Assembly (NCBI GenBank): GCA_020846515.1
Contig: JADLDX010000908.1
Coordinates: 1-11,263 of the forward strand
Length of the DNA stretch: 11,263 nucleotides
Source of the DNA: Pirellulaceae bacterium
Lineage (GTDB): Bacteria > Planctomycetota > Planctomycetia > Pirellulales > Pirellulaceae
Direction: 5' to 3'
Shown here: positions 1-6,597 of the stretch, in pieces
How the letters are laid out: each line of letters opens with the position of its first letter
Position numbering within the stretch: position 1 is the stretch's first letter
Notes under the pieces: generated by a model
Seen by the model: only the letters and a program-made list of their open reading frames with translations
Databases searched by the model: none
What the model was told of the DNA's origin: nothing
Program-made: the position numbers and the translations under genes

Positions 1-1
1 A

Positions 2-1636
2 TCGGTGGCCATCACCGTAACAGCGGTCAATGATGCCCCGGTGGCGGTTGGAAACTGCTACACGACCAACGAAGATACCATCCTGAGTGTGGCGGCACCC
101 GGAATCTTGGGCAACGACTCCGACGTGGACGGAACTCCGCTGCAAGCGATCCGCGTGACATCGCCGGCGCACGGAACGTTGTCGCTGTCGGCAAACGGAT
201 CCTTTGTCTATACGCCCACGGAAAACTTCAACGGCGTCGATACGTTTACATATCGAGCCAGCGATGGACTTCTAAGTTCCGCCATTGAAACAGTTACGAT
301 CTCCGTCGCGGCTGTCAATGACGCACCCATTGCCGTCGCCGACAGCTACTCAACGGATCAAAACGTGTCTCTCAATATTCCGGCGCGCGGAGTGCTGGCC
401 AACGATACGGATGCCGATGGCGATACCCTGATTGCGACCGTAGTAACCGCTCCACTACATGGTACGCTCACCTTGGCCGCAGACGGTTCTTTCCAATATA
501 CGCCTACCGCTGGATACAATGGTCTTGATAGCTTTACATATCAAGCATCCGACAGTTTGGCCAGTTCTGCGCCCACTACAGTATCGCTCAACATCGCACC
601 ACCTCCGCCTCCGAGTGCCAAGTTCTTCGTGGTCGATGCGGATCGACTGAACACCTATCAATACGCGGCTAGCGGTAGCTCCATCACCAACACGGCGCTC
701 AACAAATCAGACAGCAAGCCGCGCGGTATCGCCTCAAACAGCGTTGGCACTATTCAATGGGTCGTCGATTTGGGCGGCAGCGTATTTGTATACGACAAAT
801 CTGGGACACTCTTGGGACAATGGACTCCTCAAAATGTTGGTAAACCCGAAGGTATCACCGTCTGGGGAAACAACCTGTGGATCGTGGATCCGACGCAAGA
901 CCGCGTGTTCTACTTCGCCAACGGTGCCAATTTGCGTTCCGGTCGTGTAGCCCCCACGTCCAGCTTTGCCTTGAACTCGGGCAATCTCGACTCAACCGAC
1001 TTGGTCACCGACGGAATTCACATGTGGGTTGTGAATAATACGTTGACCACGGACAAAGTCTTCCGTTATTCAACCGCTGGCGTACTGGAAGGCAGTTGGA
1101 ACATCTCGGCGACATCGCCTAGCCCAACTGGGATCACTTTAGATCCAACCAATGTGAACCACATGTGGATCGTGGATTCGAGTACCGATCGGGTTTACCA
1201 ATACGATAGTGCCACATCGCGTATAACCGGATCGCAAGAGCCCAGCACTTTGTTCCAACTGGCCACCACCAACACCAACGCTCAAGGCATCGCCGATCCG
1301 CTAGTTGCGTTGTCGAGTTCATCGGTGCAAGTATCTGGTGCCGTCTCGGTCAACACCTACGCGGCGCCCGTGGTAGCCTTGCAGGCCACACGCGCCGCTG
1401 TGGTTGATGCGATGCTGTCAGAATCCAGTGAAAGAGTCACCGGTAGTCGAACCGAGTCCCCAGCCCGTAGCATGCCGATGGGCGACGGCCGCTCGGCTCC
1501 AACCGATCGAATGCTCGAACGTCTAGCGGTCAGCCGAGCAGGCCGAAGAACAGACATTAAACTACTGGACAATCTATTTGCAGATTTTGAAAGCGTTCTA
1601 GCCTCCTCCAGCACTGACGGGGGAGACCAGTTCTAG
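2..1636 (+). CDS. C-terminal part of a large secreted/surface protein with cadherin-like repeats and a beta-propeller-like region
   Basis: The frame is open to the left edge (codon at 2-4 is TCG), so the gene starts upstream and GTG at 5 is not a real start. Residues counted from that GTG: about 7-100 and 101-198 are two tandem bacterial cadherin-like (Big_9/VCBS type) repeats. Each carries the 'VNDAP' opening, an acidic 'ND(S/T)D.DG' loop likely to bind calcium, 'HGTL', and 'FxYTP...FNG/YNG.D.FTY.ASD'. A proline run (199-203) leads to a region (about 205-435) of repeated 'GI....WVVD/WIVD....V..Y' units, resembling NHL/SMP-30-like beta-propeller blades. The tail (440-543) is Ser/Ala/Arg-rich with no recognised domain; no dockerin, LPXTG or PEP-CTERM anchor is visible. 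Proteins of this architecture are usually exported and adhesive or structural in planctomycetes. The ligand is unknown and no enzymatic site was seen. Confidence 0.85.
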   Translation, partial: SVAITVTAVNDAPVAVGNCYTTNEDTILSVAAPGILGNDSDVDGTPLQAIRVTSPAHGTLSLSANGSFVYTPTENFNGVDTFTYRASDGLLSSAIETVTISVAAVNDAPIAVADSYSTDQNVSLNIPARGVLANDTDADGDTLIATVVTAPLHGTLTLAADGSFQYTPTAGYNGLDSFTYQASDSLASSAPTTVSLNIAPPPPPSAKFFVVDADRLNTYQYAASGSSITNTALNKSDSKPRGIASNSVGTIQWVVDLGGSVFVYDKSGTLLGQWTPQNVGKPEGITVWGNNLWIVDPTQDRVFYFANGANLRSGRVAPTSSFALNSGNLDSTDLVTDGIHMWVVNNTLTTDKVFRYSTAGVLEGSWNISATSPSPTGITLDPTNVNHMWIVDSSTDRVYQYDSATSRITGSQEPSTLFQLATTNTNAQGIADPLVALSSSSVQVSGAVSVNTYAAPVVALQATRAAVVDAMLSESSERVTGSRTESPARSMPMGDGRSAPTDRMLERLAVSRAGRRTDIKLLDNLFADFESVLASSSTDGGDQF

Positions 1637-1691
1637 CTGGACAGGGCCACTTTGAATCGAATTCACAGTGATTCGCTGCTATTTCTTAGAC

Positions 1692-1764
1692 ATTAGCCGT
1701 ATTGGCGCTAGCCACGGTTTTCGCTGAAAAAACCGGGGCTAACGGCTAACGCCCAGCGGCTAAT
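1692..1764. repeat. Large imperfect palindrome, possible bidirectional terminator or intergenic repeat element
   Basis: Nested inverted repeats. The outer arms are ATTAGCCG (1692-1699) with CGGCTAAT (1757-1764), then GGCG (1704-1707) with CGCC (1750-1753). The inner hairpin pairs TAGCC (1709-1713) with GGCTA (1737-1741) and CGGTTTT (1715-1721) with AAAACCG (1729-1735), with one A/G mismatch between them. GGCTAAC is also directly duplicated at 1737-1750. The element lies between the convergent ends of the surface-protein gene and the hpf-like gene, so it could terminate transcription from both sides. No classical T-tract follows it. Its size and symmetry suggest a multicopy intergenic element; copy number was not tested. 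Confidence 0.6.
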
Positions 1765-1859
1765 TCAATGTGGCGCTGTCCAACGAGCCTCCAGCGAGAT
1801 TCGGGTTGGGGCAGGGCGGGACTCAAGTCTACGTCGGCAAGCAAGCCTTTTCGAGCTGC

Positions 1860-1985
1860 ATGAGACCAATGATGGACGACAAATTAGAACAACTGACTCG
1901 CCCCCAGTCCAAGTTGACGCACCAAGAGCAACTCGAGCGCCTGGCTCTGCGCATAATACGAGCCCTGACACATGCCGAAAACTAA
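1860..1985 (+). CDS. Doubtful small ORF, 41 codons
   Basis: ATG at 1860 opens a short frame ending at TAA 1983-1985, directly abutting the stop codon of the convergent hpf-like gene (1986). The peptide is mostly charged and helix-forming ('MDDKLEQLTRPQSKL', then 'EQLERLALRIIRALTHAEN'), which looks more protein-like than most chance frames. ATGs at 1869 and 1872 are alternative starts. The frame is open back to 1770, but that part is low-complexity and next to the palindrome. There is no good Shine-Dalgarno sequence (only a weak GAG before 1860) and no recognised family. It may be a small conserved hypothetical protein or chance. Confidence 0.25.
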   Translation: MRPMMDDKLEQLTRPQSKLTHQEQLERLALRIIRALTHAEN

Positions 1986-2402
1986 TCACTCGCGTCGATT
2001 GGGACCAGCGGTTAAGAAATCCCAAACGCTTTCGTCATCAAAAGCATTTTCACCATTCGATTCGTGTCTATCGCCAGACATACTTGTGCGATCCATACGC
2101 GAACGAAATTTCTTGCTTTGCCTCGACAAAGTCTGCATGGCACGATCTGTCATCCTGTCGATAAGCGCCGGCCAATCTTCACCTTTTTCTTCGATGACAA
2201 CCACCGGCTCACGTTCGAAATCGATAACCAGTCGCATCGACTTGTCGACCCCTTTTTTCGGTCCGTTCAGATCAGCCAGATAGACATTCACCTTTCCAAT
2301 TTGCCGGCTGAATCTGGCAAAGCTGAATTCGATTTTACCCTGGACATCGTCACGCAACTCGCGATCCAGAGCGAAGCCGTTTCCATGTACTCGTATCAGC
2401 AT
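1986..2402 (-). CDS. HPF/RaiA-family ribosome hibernation factor, short form
   Basis: A 138-residue protein resembling the sigma-54 modulation/ribosome-associated inhibitor fold: N-terminal 'IRVHGNGF.LDRELRDDVQGKI' (strand and helix), 'RFSRQIGKVNVYLADLNGPKKGVDK' (central strands), then 'RLVIDFEREPVVVIEEKGED' and the helix 'ALIDRMTDRAMQTLSRQSKKF'. Members bind the decoding centre of the 30S subunit and silence or dimerise ribosomes in stationary phase. It lacks the long-form C-terminal dimerisation domain and ends instead in a polar, acidic tail. I chose ATG 2402-2400 over GTG 2408 because the purine-rich GGGGGAG (around 2410-2416 on the complement) sits about 7 nt from the ATG but only about 2 nt from the GTG. 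Divergent from the serpin gene. Family assignment is likely; the exact subtype is uncertain, so no gene symbol is given. Confidence 0.7.
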   Translation of the reverse strand: MLIRVHGNGFALDRELRDDVQGKIEFSFARFSRQIGKVNVYLADLNGPKKGVDKSMRLVIDFEREPVVVIEEKGEDWPALIDRMTDRAMQTLSRQSKKFRSRMDRTSMSGDRHESNGENAFDDESVWDFLTAGPNRRE

Positions 2403-2450
2403 TGCCACTCTCCCCCGTAGGTGTATTCCTTGGTCTTCGACACTACTTCA

Positions 2451-2478
2451 ATTATCGGCGACCGAACTGACAAAACAA
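2451..2478 (-). promoter_or_regulatory. Candidate sigma-70-type promoter for the hpf-like gene
   Basis: On the minus strand, TTGTTT (complement of 2473-2478) and GATAAT (complement of 2451-2456) are separated by 16 nt. The -10 matches the consensus at five of six positions, the -35 at only three. Transcription would start near 2444, giving a leader of about 40 nt. The rest of the 241-nt divergent gap (2403-2643) shows no other recognisable signal. Planctomycete promoters are poorly defined, so this is a pattern match only. Confidence 0.3.
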
Positions 2479-2643
2479 ATTGAATACTAACAGCCGAAAC
2501 GTTGATATTCTCAAACAATCCATGCGTGTTGTCCACGAGCTCGACCAGCCTGGGTGCCTGAGCCATTTCGTCCATAAGGCCCCTGGGGTGCAAGGCTTCT
2601 TCGATCTGGGAACCGCACAACGCCATGCTGCGTCTGTCTGGGT

Positions 2644-3879
2644 ATGGTATTCCTATTGGCAGTCTCGTTCCCAATCGATCCGCAGGAGCACCCCCTCCTA
2701 GGCAGCTTAAAACCACTGGAGGGCGAAGAGGCCAATGCTGCGCGGCGACAGCTTGCTGAACTCAAGCAACAGCTCGAAACGCTGAACGCTGAAGTCAAGC
2801 GGTTGGGTAAAGAACGCAAATTCGGCGAGTCGAATATTGTGGCGGACAAGGCCCGCAGCCTGGTCAAGCCTATCAAAGACCTGGCCAAGTCCGTCGACCC
2901 ATTCGAACTGGCCATCGCCAATAGTCTCTGGGTCGACAAAACATATCCATTATCTCGAACCTACCAACAAACGATCGAAAAGTTTTACGGCTCTTCGCAA
3001 GCCAACAGTTGCGATTTTCAAAATCATGCCGATGCCGAGCGCGGGCGCATCAACGACTGGGTCTCCGACAATACTCGCGAAAAAATCCAGAACATCATTC
3101 CGGCTGGAGCCTTGTCACGGGAAACTCGGCTGGTCATCGCCAACGCCATTTATTTCAAAGGCAATTGGTCGCAACCATTCCAAAGCTCCCTGACGACGCC
3201 GGCCCAGTTCACGAGCAGTCAGGGCACCCAATCGACAGTCAGCATGATGTCCGCACCCATGCTTGATGTCGCCAGTTATGCCGCGTTCGCAGACGATGGT
3301 TCCGTTTTCGAAACTCCATCCATGGTGACTCAAGATTTTAATGAGACACAAGGTTATCCCAGCGGTGACGGTTACCAGGTATTGGAGTTGCCGTATGTGG
3401 GCGACAGACTCTCGATGCTCTGTGTCTTGCCCAGGCAAGCCAACAATCTGAATAAATTAGTTGCATCGTTTACGGCGGAGAAGTTTGAGGCTTGCCGTAC
3501 TGCGCTGAAGAAACGCCCAGTGCATGTCAAGTTGCCCAGATTCAAAACGGAAACCACCTACAACTTGATTCCAGATTTGCGTACGCTGGGAATGCAAGAT
3601 GCGTTTTCGCCTGAACGAGCCGACTTCACGGGTTTGACCGAAGGCCAAACGTTAGCCGAACGGTTGTACATATCGTTGGTCATCCACAAAGCGTTTGTCG
3701 AAGTAAACGAGCAAGGCACAGAAGCCGCCGCGGCGACCGTTGTCGGCATGGCTCGCGCCTCGGCGCCAGTGCAACGCCCCTTCATTCCCGAGTTTACCGC
3801 CAATCGCCCGTTCCTAGCCGCCATTGTGGACAAGGTGAGTGGCATGATTTTGTTTGTCGGCAAAATCGAAACGCCGTAG
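2644..3879 (+). CDS. Serpin-family protease inhibitor lacking the N-terminal helices
   Basis: A 411-residue frame. From about residue 87 it follows the serpin fold: 'ELAIANSLWVDKTYPL' (87-102), 'DFQNHADAERGRINDWV' (124-140), 'LVIANAIYFKGNW' (163-175), 'YQVLELPYVGDRLSMLCVLP' (244-263), the reactive-centre hinge 'NEQGTEAAAATVVG' (355-368) and the C-terminal signature 'FTANRPFLAAIVDK' (384-397). The hinge, with small residues from about P12 to P9 and Thr at P8, is of the inhibitory type; the scissile bond lies near Arg371-Ala372-Ser373. Residues 29-60 are a Glu/Lys/Leu-rich helical insert. The opening block of ordinary serpins (helices A-C with the 'FxSPxSIxxAL' motif, roughly 60-80 residues) is missing; TAA at 2575 closes the frame upstream and no plausible remnant was found in 2409-2643. 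ATG 2644 has no clear ribosome binding site. The product may not fold, so this may be a decaying gene. Confidence 0.8.
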   Translation: MVFLLAVSFPIDPQEHPLLGSLKPLEGEEANAARRQLAELKQQLETLNAEVKRLGKERKFGESNIVADKARSLVKPIKDLAKSVDPFELAIANSLWVDKTYPLSRTYQQTIEKFYGSSQANSCDFQNHADAERGRINDWVSDNTREKIQNIIPAGALSRETRLVIANAIYFKGNWSQPFQSSLTTPAQFTSSQGTQSTVSMMSAPMLDVASYAAFADDGSVFETPSMVTQDFNETQGYPSGDGYQVLELPYVGDRLSMLCVLPRQANNLNKLVASFTAEKFEACRTALKKRPVHVKLPRFKTETTYNLIPDLRTLGMQDAFSPERADFTGLTEGQTLAERLYISLVIHKAFVEVNEQGTEAAAATVVGMARASAPVQRPFIPEFTANRPFLAAIVDKVSGMILFVGKIETP

Positions 3880-3884
3880 CAGTT

Positions 3885-3961
3885 CTGCTGCTGCGCAGCA
3901 GCAGCAAACTAACCCTCCTGCTGCGTAGCAGCGGGAGGGTCGACTGGCGGCAGCTCAGTCG
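3885..3961. repeat. Three tandem hairpins downstream of the serpin gene
   Basis: Starting 5 nt after the serpin stop codon are three successive inverted repeats. First, a perfect 20-bp palindrome (CTGCTGCTGC at 3885-3894, GCAGCAGCAG at 3895-3904). Second, ACCCTCC (3912-3918) with GGAGGGT (3934-3940), continued by GCTGC (3920-3924) with GCAGC (3928-3932) across one T/G pair, closing on a 3-nt loop. Third, CGACT (3941-3945) with AGTCG (3957-3961). The first two share the core CTGCTGCG(C/T)AGCAG. No T-tract follows. They could act as an RNA 3'-end stabiliser or terminator, or be copies of a dispersed palindromic element. Confidence 0.65.
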
Positions 3962-4209
3962 GGGAGGGGGCTCGCCTCGACTAACCAAGGCATGAAGCAC
4001 TTCCTTTCTAACTGCGTATCGGCTTCAAACATTTGTCTAAATTAAAGACGCCTAAAACGATCTAAATAGATAGTTTTTTTATTTCAAAGTCATATTTCAT
4101 GTAACATAAACGCGGTTTAGAGGTATTTGCAGGGTATTTGCCAGGTAGCGCTGTTGAGTGCAACACCTTTGGAATGCGTACATGCCCTCAGGCTCAACGG
4201 AAGACCGAA
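3962..4209. other. Gap before the EamA gene: AT-rich stretch and a short direct repeat
   Basis: Together with the hairpins this makes a 330-nt stretch without a gene. About 4021-4110 is clearly AT-rich, with a T7 run near 4074-4080, and probably holds the promoter of the EamA gene; no convincing -35/-10 pair could be fixed. A direct repeat of GTATTTGC with AGG flanks lies at 4122-4145 (GGTATTTGCAGG, then GGTATTTGCCAGG). Nothing else is recognised. Confidence 0.4.
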
Positions 4210-5166
4210 ATGGATGACAACCTAATTACCGAGCAGAGAGCATACGCAACATCTATCCAACCCAACCATGGATCGTTCAGCTTCGAGCTATTGGGACTTT
4301 TGTTTATCCTGGCAAATGCTTGGGCTTTGCAATATGCATTCGCAAAATTGTCTGGCGAAACCGAATTGCCTGCGTTTGGTAGTCTGCTTCTAGTGCATCT
4401 GATCATTTGCTTGCTGCTAGGCACAGTATTGCTGGGACGTCGCCAAATGTTTGTCCCAACATTTGCTCAGTTCCGCTTCTTCTTGTGCGTTGCATTACTC
4501 GGAAACATTGTCCCGGAATGGGCGGAATTAACGTCTGCACAACACATTTCTGCGGGGATGTTGACGTTGGTCGTTTCGACAACTCCCGTGTTTATTCTGA
4601 TCTTGACGATGCTCTTTCGGACAGAGAGGGTGACAACCAACCACTTGTGCGCGCTATCCGTGGGGGGAACTGCCGCGTTGTGCCTGCTTTGGCCGAAGGC
4701 TGAAGCAGGTTCTACGTTAGGCTGGTTACTGATGGCCTTTCTGGCTCCAATGGCATTCGCGACGATGGCTGTGTTGCTGCGAGCGGCATGGCCCAAAGGC
4801 CTCAGTTCTGCACAGCTTGTATTCGGTTGCATTGCCAGCGGCCTGGGGGTGCTCTTTCCTCTCGCCTTTCTGGAAGGCGAAATGAGCGAAGTTCTGACCG
4901 CTCCCATCCAAAAGCTTGGTCCCATCTTTGGCTATGCATTGATGTTGCTGGCGGAGTATTGGGTGTTCGCAGCCATTACAAGCCTGGGAGGTGCCGTCTA
5001 CACCTCGTCGGCAGACTTCGCGGCCGTCGCGCTCGGCCTGTTCTGGGCTTTCCTTTTATTCAATGAACGCCCCACGATGTGGATGTGGATCGCTGCAGGA
5101 CTGGCGTTGGGAACCATTCTCATTATGCGGCGTGGTGAAGGAGTGGCTCATGCTACAGATCACTAA
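4210..5166 (+). CDS. EamA/DMT-superfamily permease
   Basis: A 318-residue inner-membrane protein with about ten hydrophobic segments in two homologous halves, as usual for the drug/metabolite transporter superfamily (about 300 residues). Segments start at roughly 25, 57, 88, 115, 146, 170, 203, 236, 265 and 291. Each half ends in the typical EamA pattern: 'TERVTTNHLCALSVGG' (138-153) and 'FNERPTMWMWIAAGLALG' (284-301). Members export amino acids, drugs or other metabolites; the substrate cannot be read from sequence. I chose ATG 4210 because it is preceded by GGAAG and begins just before the first membrane span; TTG 4138 or ATG 4174 would add up to 24 residues with no family counterpart. It lies 219 nt upstream of the polyamine pair on the same strand, so a role in moving amines or their precursors is possible but unproven. 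Confidence 0.85.
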   Translation: MDDNLITEQRAYATSIQPNHGSFSFELLGLLFILANAWALQYAFAKLSGETELPAFGSLLLVHLIICLLLGTVLLGRRQMFVPTFAQFRFFLCVALLGNIVPEWAELTSAQHISAGMLTLVVSTTPVFILILTMLFRTERVTTNHLCALSVGGTAALCLLWPKAEAGSTLGWLLMAFLAPMAFATMAVLLRAAWPKGLSSAQLVFGCIASGLGVLFPLAFLEGEMSEVLTAPIQKLGPIFGYALMLLAEYWVFAAITSLGGAVYTSSADFAAVALGLFWAFLLFNERPTMWMWIAAGLALGTILIMRRGEGVAHATDH

Positions 5167-5385
5167 GCACGTCGACACGTCCGATTCGGGATTAAGGCTC
5201 AAGCTTCGAAGCCACAAGATAGTAGAAGTTTCAGGACGAGTTGGAACCATCCCAGCCAGGGCAGGCTCCGCAGGGTTGTTCCCCAGAAAACATCCCAAAC
5301 CATGACATGCGGTTGTACGCAAGTTTTCCTTGGCTATGAGACAAATCATCGAAACCACAGGCAATATCTACCGGAGGCAGAATAG

Positions 5386-6597
5386 ATGTCGAACAAAGTT
5401 GTAATTGTTGGAGCTGGCGGCGTAGGACAGGTTGTTGCACACAAATGCGCGCAAGTCCCCCATGTATTCCAGGATATCGTCCTTGCCAGCCGCGATGTCT
5501 CCAAATGCAACGCCATCGCCGAGCAAATTCAACGCCCCATCAGGACTGCCCGTTTGGACGCGGAGGTTCGGCGTGAGGTCGTTGATTTTCTCAAGGAAGA
5601 ACAACCCGACATACTCATCCACGTCGCTTTGCCCTACCAAAATATCAACTTGATGGAAGCCTGCTTAGAAACTGGCGTGCACTACATCGACACCGCCTGT
5701 TTCGAGACTCGCGAAATTGCTCGGTTCGACTACAAGTGGCAATGGGAATATCATCAACGCTTTTGTGAAAATGGGCTAACAGCACTTCTGGGTGGCGGAT
5801 TTGATCCAGGGGTGACCAATGTCTTCATGGCATACCTCGCCAAGCATTATTTTGATACGGTCGAAACGCTCGACATTATTGATGTAAACGGGGGAAATCA
5901 TGGTCTCCCCTTTGCAACGAACTTCAATTCAGAAATCAATATTCGCGAAATTACAGCCAAATGTCGGCATTGGGAAAATGGCCGCTTCGTCGAAACAGAC
6001 GCTTTGTCCCTCAAAAAAGAGTTCAAGTGCCCTGAAGGTGCCGGAACGTACAATATCTATCGGATGTATCACGAAGAACTTGAAAGCCTCGTACGTCACT
6101 TCCCAGACCTGCGACTGGCGCAATTCTGGATGAGCTTTTCGGACAATTACCTAAACCACCTCCAGGTATTTAAGAACGTGGGTATGACCAGTATCCACCC
6201 GGTAGATTACAACGGAGTAAAAATCATACCACTTCAATTCCTAAAATCCATTTTGCCTGCCCCTTCTAGTTTGGGAGAGCGTACCACAGGAAAAACTTGT
6301 ATTGGCAATTTGGTTTCAGGAACGAAGGGAGGAGAAGCGTTGCAGATGTTCTTGTAAAACATTTGCGATCATCAAGATGCATATCGCGAAGTGAAGAGCC
6401 AGGCGATCAGCTACACGACGGGAGTGCCTGCGATGATTTGCGCCAAGTTAGTCCTTGAGAAACGCTGGTTGAAGCCGGGCGTGTGGAACTTAGAGCAACT
6501 TGACCCCGACCCTTTCATGGAAGATTTAGGCCAATATGGACTACCATGGCAAATAGAGGAAGTAGGTAATGTTCAACGAGAAGTTGCCAGTGCTTGA
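5386..6597 (+). pseudogene. Carboxynorspermidine (carboxyspermidine) dehydrogenase, interrupted by an in-frame TAA
   Basis: Saccharopine-dehydrogenase-like NAD(P)H enzyme that reductively joins aspartate beta-semialdehyde to a diamine, giving carboxynorspermidine or carboxyspermidine. A Rossmann start 'VVIVGAGGVGQVVAHK' (5-20), 'HVALPYQNINLMEACLETGV', 'GGGFDPGVTNVF', 'DVNGGNHGLPFATNF' and 'GKTCIGNLVSGTKGG' follow the family in order. Codon 324 (6355-6357) is TAA, yet the same frame continues with typical family sequence 'NICDHQDAYREVKSQAISY', 'TTGVPAMI', 'DPDPFMEDL' and 'YGLPWQ' up to the stop at 6595-6597. The family usually has Tyr before 'N(I/V)CDH', so one base change (TAT or TAC to TAA) explains the break; no frameshift is needed. 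Full length would be about 403 residues. GGAGG (5373-5377) sits 8 nt before ATG 5386. The frame overlaps nspC by 29 nt. It could be a real nonsense mutation, a sequencing or assembly error, or readthrough. Confidence 0.85.

Noticed and set aside
2480..2701. 73-codon forward frame upstream of the serpin as its missing N-terminus
   Set aside because: The translation has no 'FxSPxSI' or other serpin motif, so a simple frameshift does not restore the missing part.
2396..2939. Minus-strand frames opposite the serpin 5' end and the divergent gap
   Set aside because: Low-complexity Ser/Arg-rich translations with no recognised motifs; shadows of the serpin frame or chance frames over the gap.
4138..4209. 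TTG 4138 start for the EamA permease
   Set aside because: Adds 24 polar residues unlike the family and has no ribosome binding site; ATG 4210 fits better.
6355..6400. Frameshift, or recoding of TAA as an amino acid, in the polyamine dehydrogenase
   Set aside because: Both halves are in the same frame, so no shift is needed. Other genes here (for example the RetSat-like and oxoamine synthase genes) end in TAA, and no known readthrough context was recognised.
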